NCBI GenBank assembly: GCA_029864065.1
Contig: JAOTUD010000186.1
Location: 1-6,252, forward strand
DNA: 6,252 nt
Direction: 5' to 3'
From: Gammaproteobacteria bacterium
Lineage (GTDB): Bacteria; Pseudomonadota; Gammaproteobacteria; GCA-001735895
In this document: in pieces, positions 1 through 5,910 of the stretch
How positions within the stretch are numbered: position 1 is the first letter of the stretch
How the letters are laid out: every line of letters starts with the position of its first letter
Notes under the pieces: generated by a model
What the model saw: only the letters and a program-made list of their open reading frames with translations
Told to the model about the DNA's origin: nothing
The model's database searches: none
Program-made: the position numbers and the translations under genes

Positions 1-200
1 GGGGGTTCGCCGATCGGGCCGTAACGCTCGTCGGGCTCGCCGAACTGGCTTAATACGTCGTCCATGCTGATACCGCGTTTCGGCAGGACCTGCTGTTGGC
101 TTGACGCGACGTGCCCGGGGATTGTGAGTTGGTCGCCCGCAGCCGCGGGTTGCAGGATCAAACTACAGCCCAGGAGCATAAAATAGAATCCCGTGCGCAT
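1..200 (-). CDS. Small exported protein with BamE/SmpA-like motif (3' end outside window)
   Basis: The minus strand reads 66 codons from an ATG at 200-198 with no stop before the window edge, so the gene is partial at its C-terminus. Residues about 4-21 are hydrophobic and end in PAAAG, a good signal peptidase I site, so the product is probably periplasmic. A possible lipobox (LLGC, Cys12) lies very early and is followed by more hydrophobic residues, so I favour a cleaved non-lipoprotein signal. After it comes VLPKRGISMDDVLSQFGEPD and then RYGPIGEPP. This 'RGxSMxxVxxxFGEP' pattern is typical of small gammaproteobacterial proteins with a BamE/SmpA-like fold, in which a short helix precedes a conserved glycine-proline turn. 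The exact function is unknown. The start is supported by a GGAG 10 bases upstream. It is divergent from the lol operon. Presence of a gene is nearly certain; the family call is moderate. Confidence 0.75.
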   Translation of the reverse strand, partial: MRTGFYFMLLGCSLILQPAAAGDQLTIPGHVASSQQQVLPKRGISMDDVLSQFGEPDERYGPIGEP

Positions 201-210
201 GTTGGCTAGT

Positions 211-214
211 CTCC
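211..214 (-). promoter_or_regulatory. Ribosome binding site of the small exported protein
   Basis: CTCC on the plus strand is GGAG on the minus strand, 10 bases before the ATG at 200-198. It supports that start for the partial gene. The spacing is slightly long but acceptable. Confidence 0.5.
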
Positions 215-217
215 AGA

Positions 218-236
218 TATAGTGCATGTAACTATA
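218..236. repeat. Perfect inverted repeat TATAGT-7-ACTATA in divergent intergenic region
   Basis: TATAGT at 218-223 and ACTATA at 231-236 are exact reverse complements separated by GCATGTA. Each arm is also a 5/6 match to a -10 hexamer, one on each strand. The structure could be an operator or simply two facing -10 elements. It lies between the divergent small exported gene and the lol operon. Confidence 0.5.
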
Positions 237-258
237 GCACGCCATCGTATCCAGACAA
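231..258 (-). promoter_or_regulatory. Candidate sigma-70 promoter for the small exported protein
   Basis: On the minus strand a -35-like TTGTCT (258-253, 4/6) is separated by 16 bases from a -10 TATAGT (236-231, 5/6). Transcription would begin near 224, giving a leader of about two dozen bases that contains the GGAG. This is inferred from consensus matching by eye only. Confidence 0.4.
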
Positions 259-305
259 GTATGCCGGATATCGTAACCGCGGCAGTGGTGGGACACCCTT
301 ATTCA

Positions 306-314
306 TGCTTTAAT
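306..314 (+). promoter_or_regulatory. Candidate extended -10 promoter for the lolC-lolD operon
   Basis: TGC followed by TTTAAT (309-314, 5/6) forms an extended -10 element. No good -35 hexamer is visible at the expected distance, which an extended -10 can tolerate. The predicted transcription start falls at about 320-322, essentially on the lolC ATG, and no Shine-Dalgarno motif stands before that ATG. If the promoter is real, the transcript would be leaderless or nearly so. Confidence 0.35.
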
Positions 315-321
315 CCGCCGC

Positions 322-1569
322 ATGAAATTACCGCTGGAAATCTTCGTCGGCTTGCGTTACACGCGCGCCAAGCGACGCAATCATTTTATCTCGTTTATTT
401 CGTTGATCTCGATGCTGGGAATAGCCCTCGGTGTGATGGCGCTGATCGTCGTGTTATCGGTCATGAACGGGTTCGAAAAAGAGTTGCGCGGCCGTATCCT
501 GGGAATGGTTTCGCACGTCACGGTATCCAGCTTTCGCGGCCCGCTGCAGGACTGGCAGGGCCTGCGCAGGCGGGCCATGGAGCATCCGGACATAATCGGG
601 GGCGCGCCCTATATCGAGGCCGAGGCGATGATTTCGAACCTGTCCTCGGTTAGCGGCGCGTTGATCCGCGGCATCGATCCCGAATACGAAAACGAGGTTT
701 CGGAAATTTACCAGAGCATGGAATTCGGCGTCCTGAGCGACCTGGTTGCCGGTGAATACGGCATCGTGCTGGGTAGCGGCCTGGCCAATTCTCTCGATGT
801 CGTGCCGGGAGATCGAATCACCATGGTGACACCACAGGCGATCGCATCTCCCCTCGGCCTGCTGCCGCGCCTGCGGCGTTTCAAGGTCGTCGGAATTTTT
901 GAAATCGGCGTCTACGAATACGATCGCAGCAGCGCACTGGTGCACTACCAGGATGCCAGCCGGCTGTTCGGTATGGACGGCGGCGTCAGCGGGATCCGCC
1001 TGAAGCTCGACGATCTCGATCTGGCGCCACTGGTGCGGCTCGACCTTAAACAAAGCATCGGCCTCGAGTACTGGGTTTCGGACTGGACGCTGAGGCACAG
1101 CAATTATTTCAAGGCGGTGCGCACCGAGAAAACCGTGATGTTCATCATCCTGTCGCTGATCGTCGCGGTCGCGGCGTTCAATATCGTATCCACGCTGGTC
1201 ATGGTGGTGACCGACAAGCAGTCCGATATCGCGATCCTGCGTACGCTCGGCATGTCGCCGCGGTCGGTCATGTGCGTGTTCATGGTGCAGGGCACTCTGA
1301 TCGGGCTGATCGGAACGCTGGCGGGTCTTGCCGGCGGCATCGTGGTGGCGTCGCACATCGACACTATCGTGCCCGCGCTGGAGCAGTTTTTTCAGACCCA
1401 GTTTCTGCCGCGTGGCGTGTATCCGATTACCGAGCTTCCGTCGGAAATGAAACAATCCGATATCCTCAGGATTACGCTGCTGTCATTCGGTGTTTCCGTC
1501 GTCGCTACCCTTTACCCGGCGTTGCGGGCATCGAAGACCCGGCCCGCGGAAGCGCTTAGTTATGAATAA
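322..1569 (+). CDS. lolC: LolC/LolE-family lipoprotein-releasing permease (probably LolF type)
   Basis: This is the inner-membrane permease of the Lol ABC transporter, which extracts mature lipoproteins from the inner membrane and passes them to the periplasmic carrier LolA. The 415-residue length is normal for the family. The N-terminus (FVGLRYTRAKRRNHFISFIS, then MLGIALGV and LSVMNGFEKEL) is the family signature. TM1 spans about 24-46, a large periplasmic domain about 47-268, and the FtsX-like block with TM2-4 about 270-402, including SDIAILRTLGMSP at 301-313. Within the periplasmic domain, PLGLLPRLRRF (177-187) aligns with the LolA-binding Hook of E. coli LolC (PMGRIP, then Arg182, from memory). 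That makes the protein LolC-like at this point, yet no lolE follows lolD, so a homodimeric LolF-type permease is likely. It lies 12 bases before lolD in the same operon. The ATG start fits the family N-terminus but has no visible Shine-Dalgarno motif. Confidence 0.95.
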   Translation: MKLPLEIFVGLRYTRAKRRNHFISFISLISMLGIALGVMALIVVLSVMNGFEKELRGRILGMVSHVTVSSFRGPLQDWQGLRRRAMEHPDIIGGAPYIEAEAMISNLSSVSGALIRGIDPEYENEVSEIYQSMEFGVLSDLVAGEYGIVLGSGLANSLDVVPGDRITMVTPQAIASPLGLLPRLRRFKVVGIFEIGVYEYDRSSALVHYQDASRLFGMDGGVSGIRLKLDDLDLAPLVRLDLKQSIGLEYWVSDWTLRHSNYFKAVRTEKTVMFIILSLIVAVAAFNIVSTLVMVVTDKQSDIAILRTLGMSPRSVMCVFMVQGTLIGLIGTLAGLAGGIVVASHIDTIVPALEQFFQTQFLPRGVYPITELPSEMKQSDILRITLLSFGVSVVATLYPALRASKTRPAEALSYE

Positions 1570-1570
1570 C

Positions 1571-1574
1571 GGAG
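1571..1574 (+). promoter_or_regulatory. Ribosome binding site of lolD
   Basis: GGAG lies 7 bases before the GTG at 1582 and directly after the lolC stop. This settles GTG as the lolD start, since no ATG is available nearby in frame. Confidence 0.75.
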
Positions 1575-1581
1575 ACGCCGC

Positions 1582-2265
1582 GTGACGGCAACCGTAATCG
1601 AGGCCAGCGGGGTCAGGAAGATTTTTCGTCAGGGCAAGCTCGATGTCGAGGTGCTGAAGGGCGTCGACTTCAGCGTTGCGGCCGGGGAAAGTCATGCGAT
1701 CCTAGGCGCCTCCGGCGCCGGCAAGTCGACCCTGATGCACCTGCTCGGGGGTCTCGATCATGTCAGCGGCGGAGAGATAAACATCGCCGGGAAGTCGCTA
1801 AGCAGGCTGTCCGAGACCGATCTCGGCAGGCTGCGCAATCGCCATCTGGGTTTCATCTACCAGCTCCACCACCTGCTGCCCGAGTTCAGCGCGCTGGAAA
1901 ATATCGCGATGCCGCTGCTGATCAGGCGCGTGTCGGCGCAGGCCGCCAGGGCCGAGGCGCGCAGCTGGCTGCAGAAAATTGGTCTCGAGCAGCGGGTAAT
2001 ACACAAGCCGGGCGAACTGTCGGGGGGCGAACGGCAACGCGTCGCGCTGGCGCGGGCCCTGGTGACGCGACCGGATTGCCTGCTGGCCGACGAGCCTACC
2101 GGCAACCTGGATCAGCAAACCGCGGCGCAGATGCTGGAACTGATGCTGGATCTCAACCGGGAACTCGATACCGCTCTGGTGGTGGTCACCCACGATCTCG
2201 CGATCGCCGCGCGCATGCAGCATCGCTGGCACATGCTCGACGGTATTCTGACCCAGGAGTCCTGA
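1582..2265 (+). CDS. lolD: LolD, ATPase of the lipoprotein-releasing ABC transporter
   Basis: LolD is the cytoplasmic nucleotide-binding subunit that powers lipoprotein release by the Lol permease. All ABC motifs are present and intact in the 227 residues, a normal length: Walker A GASGAGKST (42-50), Q-loop Gln94 within FIYQLHHLLPEF, signature LSGGE (146-150), Walker B CLLADEP (166-172, catalytic Glu171), D-loop NLD (175-177) and the switch His204. The HHLLPEF segment after the Q-loop is characteristic of LolD within the MacB/FtsE-like ATPases. The gene starts with GTG, sits 12 bases downstream of the permease and is surely co-transcribed with it. It ends 65 bases before the convergent membrane-protein gene. 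No lolE follows on this strand, so two LolD copies would pair with two identical permeases. Confidence 0.97.
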   Translation: MTATVIEASGVRKIFRQGKLDVEVLKGVDFSVAAGESHAILGASGAGKSTLMHLLGGLDHVSGGEINIAGKSLSRLSETDLGRLRNRHLGFIYQLHHLLPEFSALENIAMPLLIRRVSAQAARAEARSWLQKIGLEQRVIHKPGELSGGERQRVALARALVTRPDCLLADEPTGNLDQQTAAQMLELMLDLNRELDTALVVVTHDLAIAARMQHRWHMLDGILTQES

Positions 2266-2330
2266 CGACTTCCGCGCCCCGGCCGAGGTCTCTTGCCGGA
2301 CTATCGAGTCAACCTGCGCTGGTTTCTCTG

Positions 2331-2951
2331 CTACCCGGGCCGGGTCAGCTGGGCCGCGAGAAAACTGCAGTAAATCAGCATCACCGGTATTTGCAGCAAC
2401 ATGTAGATCGCGTCGGACACCAGGCGGATGCTGCCCGATATCGACAGCCGGTGGTCTATCCAACGTGAAATCGGAATGCTCGCCTGCCGTGTCACGAAAT
2501 AGGCCAGCGTCATGTAGGCGACGATTTTCGCGAGCGTGGCCGCCGACGGGAACAGTACCGGTGTCGACAGGTTTTCCAGATATTGCCAGTGAAACACCAG
2601 CGCGATGGTTAGCAGGCTTTGCACCGGTAGCGCAAATACCGGGTGGTCGACCACCGGGATGAATGCCAGCAGCAATCCCGCGAAGAACAGGATATTGATC
2701 AGATCGCTGCCCTGGCCCTGGCGGGCGAGGATACGCCAGAAATCTACGGAGGTGGAGTTTTCGTCGATCCCGGGGTAGACCTGGCTGACGACGATCAACA
2801 GCACGAGGATGCGGATTATCGGGCACAGGACATGCTCGAGCAGCCACAGCGTCGCAGCAACGTCGCGCGCCTGGTGCAGCAGGTAAAAGCAGAGGCTGGT
2901 CCCCGCGACCACGCTCGCAGCGGTAATCGGGATAGCCCAGAACAGGCTCAC
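2331..2951 (-). CDS. Multi-pass membrane protein of unknown function
   Basis: I do not recognise this 206-residue protein. It looks like an integral inner-membrane protein with about six hydrophobic segments: roughly 5-25, 42-60, 83-101, 106-122, 138-154 and 179-200. Between the second and third is a polar loop, PGIDENSTSVDFWRILARQG (60-79), and near the end a charged stretch (RWIDHRLSISGSIRL, 163-177). No cofactor-binding motif, signal cleavage site or enzymatic signature is obvious. Coding is supported by the sustained membrane-protein composition and by the start: GTG at 2951-2949 overlaps the TGA of the upstream DUF2062 gene as GTGA, the classic arrangement for translational coupling. No Shine-Dalgarno motif is evident, which fits coupling. 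It therefore probably depends on DUF2062 expression and may act with that protein. It converges on lolD and takes the place where lolE might be expected. Confidence 0.85.
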   Translation of the reverse strand: MSLFWAIPITAASVVAGTSLCFYLLHQARDVAATLWLLEHVLCPIIRILVLLIVVSQVYPGIDENSTSVDFWRILARQGQGSDLINILFFAGLLLAFIPVVDHPVFALPVQSLLTIALVFHWQYLENLSTPVLFPSAATLAKIVAYMTLAYFVTRQASIPISRWIDHRLSISGSIRLVSDAIYMLLQIPVMLIYCSFLAAQLTRPG

Positions 2952-3496
2952 TGTTTTTCGCTGGATTGATGGTGGCGCAGGTTGTGCAGACGCTGGGCGC
3001 GGATCTTGATGTGGTTAAGAATATGCAAATGCCACAGGACCCGTACCAGCACGAACGACAATAGCGAGCAGATTGCGCCAACGGTAAAGCAACCCAGCAG
3101 GAAGGGTTGCCAGATGTGGGCAAGCCTGGAAAGTAGCCATGTGAAACTGAGTTCGAAATTGAATCTGCCGGGTTCCTCGCCCAGCATGGCGGCGCCGAGC
3201 AGGTAACAGAAATAGTACAGCGGCCCCATCGTGAACGGGTTGCTGATCCATACCATGGGCACCGCGACAAGAATGTTCACCCTTAACCAGATGGCGCCGG
3301 CGGCGGCGATTAACATCTGAAACGGAACCGGGATAAAGGCGCAAAAAACGCCCATCGCGACGGCGACCGAAAACGAGCGCCGGTTGATATGCCACAAGGA
3401 CGGGTCCTGCAACCGCGGACCCAGTAGTTTTATCCAGCGGTTTTGAGTGATAACGTCAGAATGCGGCAAAAACTTTCTGAGAAACTTCTTTGCCAT
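2948..3496 (-). CDS. DUF2062 domain-containing inner-membrane protein
   Basis: Function is unknown; DUF2062 proteins are small bacterial membrane proteins. The family pattern is clear: FLRKFLPHSD near the N-terminus, RLQDPSLWHINRRS (28-41), AVAMGVFCAFIPVPFQMLIA (45-64), AIWLRVNILVAVPMVWISNPFTMGPLYYFCYLLG (68-101). Hydrophobic segments lie at about 44-70, 75-105 and 132-156, and the C-terminus is basic and histidine-rich. I chose ATG at 3496-3494 (182 residues) because MAKKFLRKFLPHSD is the usual family N-terminus. A longer reading frame to 3598 would add 34 residues unlike the family and would run into comEC. It is the first gene of a two-gene minus-strand operon, overlapping the next gene by 4 bases, and is divergent from comEC. 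The same opposite-strand position next to comEC is, from memory, seen in Pseudomonas. Confidence 0.9.
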   Translation of the reverse strand: MAKKFLRKFLPHSDVITQNRWIKLLGPRLQDPSLWHINRRSFSVAVAMGVFCAFIPVPFQMLIAAAGAIWLRVNILVAVPMVWISNPFTMGPLYYFCYLLGAAMLGEEPGRFNFELSFTWLLSRLAHIWQPFLLGCFTVGAICSLLSFVLVRVLWHLHILNHIKIRAQRLHNLRHHQSSEKQ

Positions 3497-3505
3497 CGTG
3501 ATTGT

Positions 3506-3534
3506 ATTATCAACAGTATTCCAATATTCTGCAA
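3506..3534 (-). promoter_or_regulatory. Candidate promoter for the DUF2062 operon
   Basis: On the minus strand TTGCAG (3534-3529, a weak -35) is followed after exactly 17 bases by GATAAT (3511-3506, 5/6 to a -10). It sits in an AT-rich 79-base gap between divergent genes, in contrast to the GC-rich surroundings. Transcription would start around 3499, leaving almost no leader before the ATG at 3496, and no Shine-Dalgarno motif is visible there. Confidence 0.35.
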
Positions 3535-3561
3535 AGAGTTGGATCACATAACAGGGAAAAC

Positions 3562-3566
3562 GAGGG
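3562..3566 (+). promoter_or_regulatory. Ribosome binding site of comEC
   Basis: GAGGG lies 9 bases before the ATG at 3576, with a second purine-rich AGGGAAG (3568-3574) closer in. This supports that ATG as the comEC start. Confidence 0.6.
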
Positions 3567-3575
3567 CAGGGAAGC

Positions 3576-5858
3576 ATGCCCGGATATGCAGTCGCCATAG
3601 TGCTGGGTTCATTGCTGGCTTTTTACGGTAACGAATTACCGGATTCGAGCTGGTCGGCGTTCGCGCCGCTGCTGTTGCTGTTGTGCTTTTTTCTCCCCCG
3701 GTATCGATTCCTGCTGTTGGCAGCAACGGCTTACCTGTGGAGCTGCGCCTTGTTTCATGTTCATCTGGAACATCGTCTCGTCGACGCTTTCGACAACCGG
3801 GTGAGCGTGGTAAAGGGCGACGTGAAAGGGGTACCAGAGCTCGATTCGGGGCGTACCCGCTTTTACCTCGAAAACGTCGAAATCGCGGCTTACCCTGCCG
3901 CCATGCCACGCCTGGTTCGCCTGAACTGGTACCAGGATGAAATTCTGCCGCGGCCTGGCGAGCGCTGGCAATTCGAGGTAAAGCTGAAGCAGTCCCGGGG
4001 GCTGTCGAATCCGGGGGGATTCGATTTCGAAGCCTGGCAATTTACCCGCGGCATCGACGCCGGTGGTTACGTTCGGCATTCACCGCTGAATGTTAAACTG
4101 CGCAGCGCGGGCCGGCTGGATGTAGACGACTGGCGCATGCGGCTCGCGCTGGCGATCGATCGATATTGCGCCGATTGCAGTCATCGCGGCCTGATCAAGG
4201 CGCTGACGCTGGGATTCCGGGGCGACATCCCCAACCATCAACAACGCTTGCTGCAATCCAGCGGCACCGCGCATTTACTGGCGATATCGGGCTTGCACAT
4301 CGGCATGGTGTCGTTGTTTGCGTTTGCGCTGGGGCGCTTTTGCTGGCGCTTCGGGATCCACCGCAGCGCGGTGAATCGAGTTCAGGCTGCCGCGCTGCTG
4401 GCAATGCTGGTGGCCACCGCCTATGCCGCGCTGGCAGGTTTCAGCCTGCCCACCGTGCGTGCGCTCGCGATGCTGTTGATCCTGCTGCTGGCGCTGCTGT
4501 GCAAAAGCCGGATAAACCTGCTGCAGTCGCTGTCCATGGCGGTCATCGTGATCCTGCTGGCAGACCCGCGCGCCGTCGGTTCGAACTCGTTCTGGCTGAG
4601 CCTGTGCGCATTGCTGGTAATCGCATTTGCGCAATTTCGGCTCGGCGCCGGCTTGCGCTGGTGGCAACAATTGCTGGCCTTGCAGGCCTGTTTTTCGCTA
4701 TTGTTCGCGCCGCTCGGTCTGCTGTTATTCGACCAGCTCAACCCGGCCGGATTTATCGCCAATATCGTCGCGATCCCGCTGATCAGCCTTGTCGTGCTGC
4801 CGCTGCTGCTGCTGGCCTGTGTACTGGTGATACCGGGATTTGGCGTCGCCCGGGTGCCGTTCGCCGTGGCCGATCAGTTACTGCAGTGGCTGCTTGCCTG
4901 GCTCGATATCGTGCTGCATTCCGGGTTGAACTCGGTGGATGCCTGGTACCCCGCACCCATGCTGATGCTGGCGCTGGCGATGCTGGCCTGGCTGCTGCTG
5001 CCGCGTCCGCCGGTAATGCGCGAGCTCGCGCTGGTAACGCTTGCAATGCTGGTTTACTGGCAGCCCGCGCGACTCGAGCGCGGCGAATTCGAACTGGTCG
5101 TGCTCGACGTCGGCATGGGCACCTCGATCCTCGTGCGCACGCGGCATTACAGCCTCGTGTACGACTTCGGTCCGGGTAAGCCGGGGATCTACAGCGCCGC
5201 CGAATGGGCCCTGTGGCCAGTGATGAATCGGCTGGCGCTGCGGATTCCTGATCTGGCGGTGGTCAGCCACGTCGACCAGGATCATAGCGGTGGATTGCAT
5301 TCGGTGCTCGACCGCTATCCGGAGTTACGGCTGCTATCGGGAACGCCGCGCGAGCTGGCAGCGAGATTTTCGCTAGAGCGAAGGGTGCCTTCCTGCCACG
5401 AATACCCCGCCTGGCGCTGGGACGGCGTGGAATTCCGTTTCCTGCCGCCAGGCGCCGCAACCGCCAGCACCAATAACCGTTCCTGCGTATTGCTGGTCGA
5501 CGGGATTCACCGCGTCCTGATACCCGGCGATATCGAGTCCGGTCGCGAACGCAGCCTGCTCGCAGGCCACGCGCAGGAAGTGACGGCCGATGTGCTGATC
5601 GCGCCGCACCATGGCAGCAACACCTCGTCGAGCCATGCATTCCTGGAGCGGGTAGCGGCCCGGCACGCCGTGTTTACGGTATCGCGGGGCAACCGCTGGG
5701 GGTTTCCGGCGGCGCCAGTCGTAACGCGCTACACCGCTCTCGGAATGCGGCAGTTTCGTAGCGACCGCGACGGCGCCATCACGATTGTCAGCACCTCGCG
5801 GGGACTCGAGATAAAGCCGCATCGACTGCCCCCGAGGCGAATCTGGCGGCGATGGTAA
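3576..5858 (+). CDS. comEC: ComEC/Rec2 family DNA internalisation protein
   Basis: ComEC forms the inner-membrane channel through which single-stranded DNA enters during natural transformation. At 760 residues it is full length with all three modules. N-terminal hydrophobic segments (about 3-60) are followed by a soluble DUF4131/OB-like domain (about 68-180) holding the conserved NPGGFD (145-150). The polytopic competence domain (about 195-475) contains GTAHLLAISGLHIG (ending at 243), the family hallmark. A C-terminal metallo-beta-lactamase-like domain (about 503-745) begins at LDVGMG (510-515) and carries SHVDQDHSGG (564-573), PGD (650-652) and PHHGS (677-681), so the metal-binding residues appear intact and nuclease activity is plausible. 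The usual DVGQG motif has Met514 in place of Gln. A good Shine-Dalgarno precedes the ATG. It is divergent from DUF2062 and followed 52 bases later by the ExbB-type gene. No pilus or other competence genes are in the window, so transformability cannot be judged. Confidence 0.97.
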   Translation: MPGYAVAIVLGSLLAFYGNELPDSSWSAFAPLLLLLCFFLPRYRFLLLAATAYLWSCALFHVHLEHRLVDAFDNRVSVVKGDVKGVPELDSGRTRFYLENVEIAAYPAAMPRLVRLNWYQDEILPRPGERWQFEVKLKQSRGLSNPGGFDFEAWQFTRGIDAGGYVRHSPLNVKLRSAGRLDVDDWRMRLALAIDRYCADCSHRGLIKALTLGFRGDIPNHQQRLLQSSGTAHLLAISGLHIGMVSLFAFALGRFCWRFGIHRSAVNRVQAAALLAMLVATAYAALAGFSLPTVRALAMLLILLLALLCKSRINLLQSLSMAVIVILLADPRAVGSNSFWLSLCALLVIAFAQFRLGAGLRWWQQLLALQACFSLLFAPLGLLLFDQLNPAGFIANIVAIPLISLVVLPLLLLACVLVIPGFGVARVPFAVADQLLQWLLAWLDIVLHSGLNSVDAWYPAPMLMLALAMLAWLLLPRPPVMRELALVTLAMLVYWQPARLERGEFELVVLDVGMGTSILVRTRHYSLVYDFGPGKPGIYSAAEWALWPVMNRLALRIPDLAVVSHVDQDHSGGLHSVLDRYPELRLLSGTPRELAARFSLERRVPSCHEYPAWRWDGVEFRFLPPGAATASTNNRSCVLLVDGIHRVLIPGDIESGRERSLLAGHAQEVTADVLIAPHHGSNTSSSHAFLERVAARHAVFTVSRGNRWGFPAAPVVTRYTALGMRQFRSDRDGAITIVSTSRGLEIKPHRLPPRRIWRRW

Positions 5859-5866
5859 AACGCCGC

Positions 5867-5890
5867 ATGTCACAGTATGATGTGCGACAT
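5867..5890 (+). promoter_or_regulatory. Imperfect hairpin with embedded -10-like hexamer upstream of exbB
   Basis: In the 52-base gap after comEC, ATGTCACA (5867-5874) can pair with TGT (5881-5883) and GACAT (5886-5890), leaving a GC bulge and the loop GTATGA. The loop region also contains TATGAT (5876-5881), a 5/6 match to a -10 element, but no convincing -35 hexamer precedes it. It could be a regulatory site, an exbB promoter or chance. There is no following T-run, so it is not an intrinsic terminator. Confidence 0.3.
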
Positions 5891-5898
5891 TTGGTGTT

Positions 5899-5903
5899 GA
5901 GGG
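5899..5903 (+). promoter_or_regulatory. Ribosome binding site of the exbB-type gene
   Basis: GAGGG lies 7 bases before GTG at 5911, an optimal placement. It decides the GTG as the start, since the next in-frame ATG (5944) lies within the first membrane segment region. Confidence 0.75.
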
Positions 5904-5910
5904 ATAACGC

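Noticed and set aside
163..176. Lipobox (LLGC) making the small exported protein a lipoprotein
   Set aside because: The Cys is at residue 12, unusually early, and the hydrophobic stretch continues to a good PAAAG signal peptidase I site. Left as an alternative only.
222..653. 143-residue plus-strand frame starting in the divergent intergenic region
   Set aside because: Overlaps the lolC start in another frame, begins inside the candidate promoter region and resembles no protein family.
454..1455. 333-residue minus-strand open frame inside lolC
   Set aside because: It lies wholly antisense to a clear Lol permease. Its His/Arg/Asp-rich low-quality composition is typical of a shadow frame in GC-rich coding DNA.
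2279..2299. CCGGC-11-GCCGG inverted repeat between the convergent lolD and membrane-protein genes as a terminator
   Set aside because: Only five base pairs with an 11-base loop and no T-run on either side, so an intrinsic terminator is not supported. I see nothing else in the 65-base gap.
1798..3270. 490-residue minus-strand open frame spanning lolD and the two membrane-protein genes
   Set aside because: It overlaps three well-supported genes, in another frame on the same strand as two of them, and has no recognisable family pattern. GC-rich codon bias explains its length.
4786..4820. Runs of CTG codons in comEC as a microsatellite-like repeat
   Set aside because: They encode leucines of a membrane helix with the preferred codon and are broken by other codons, so composition explains them.
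4166..5179. 337-residue plus-strand frame inside comEC
   Set aside because: Ala/Arg-rich out-of-frame reading of the comEC membrane domain; comEC itself is intact and typical.
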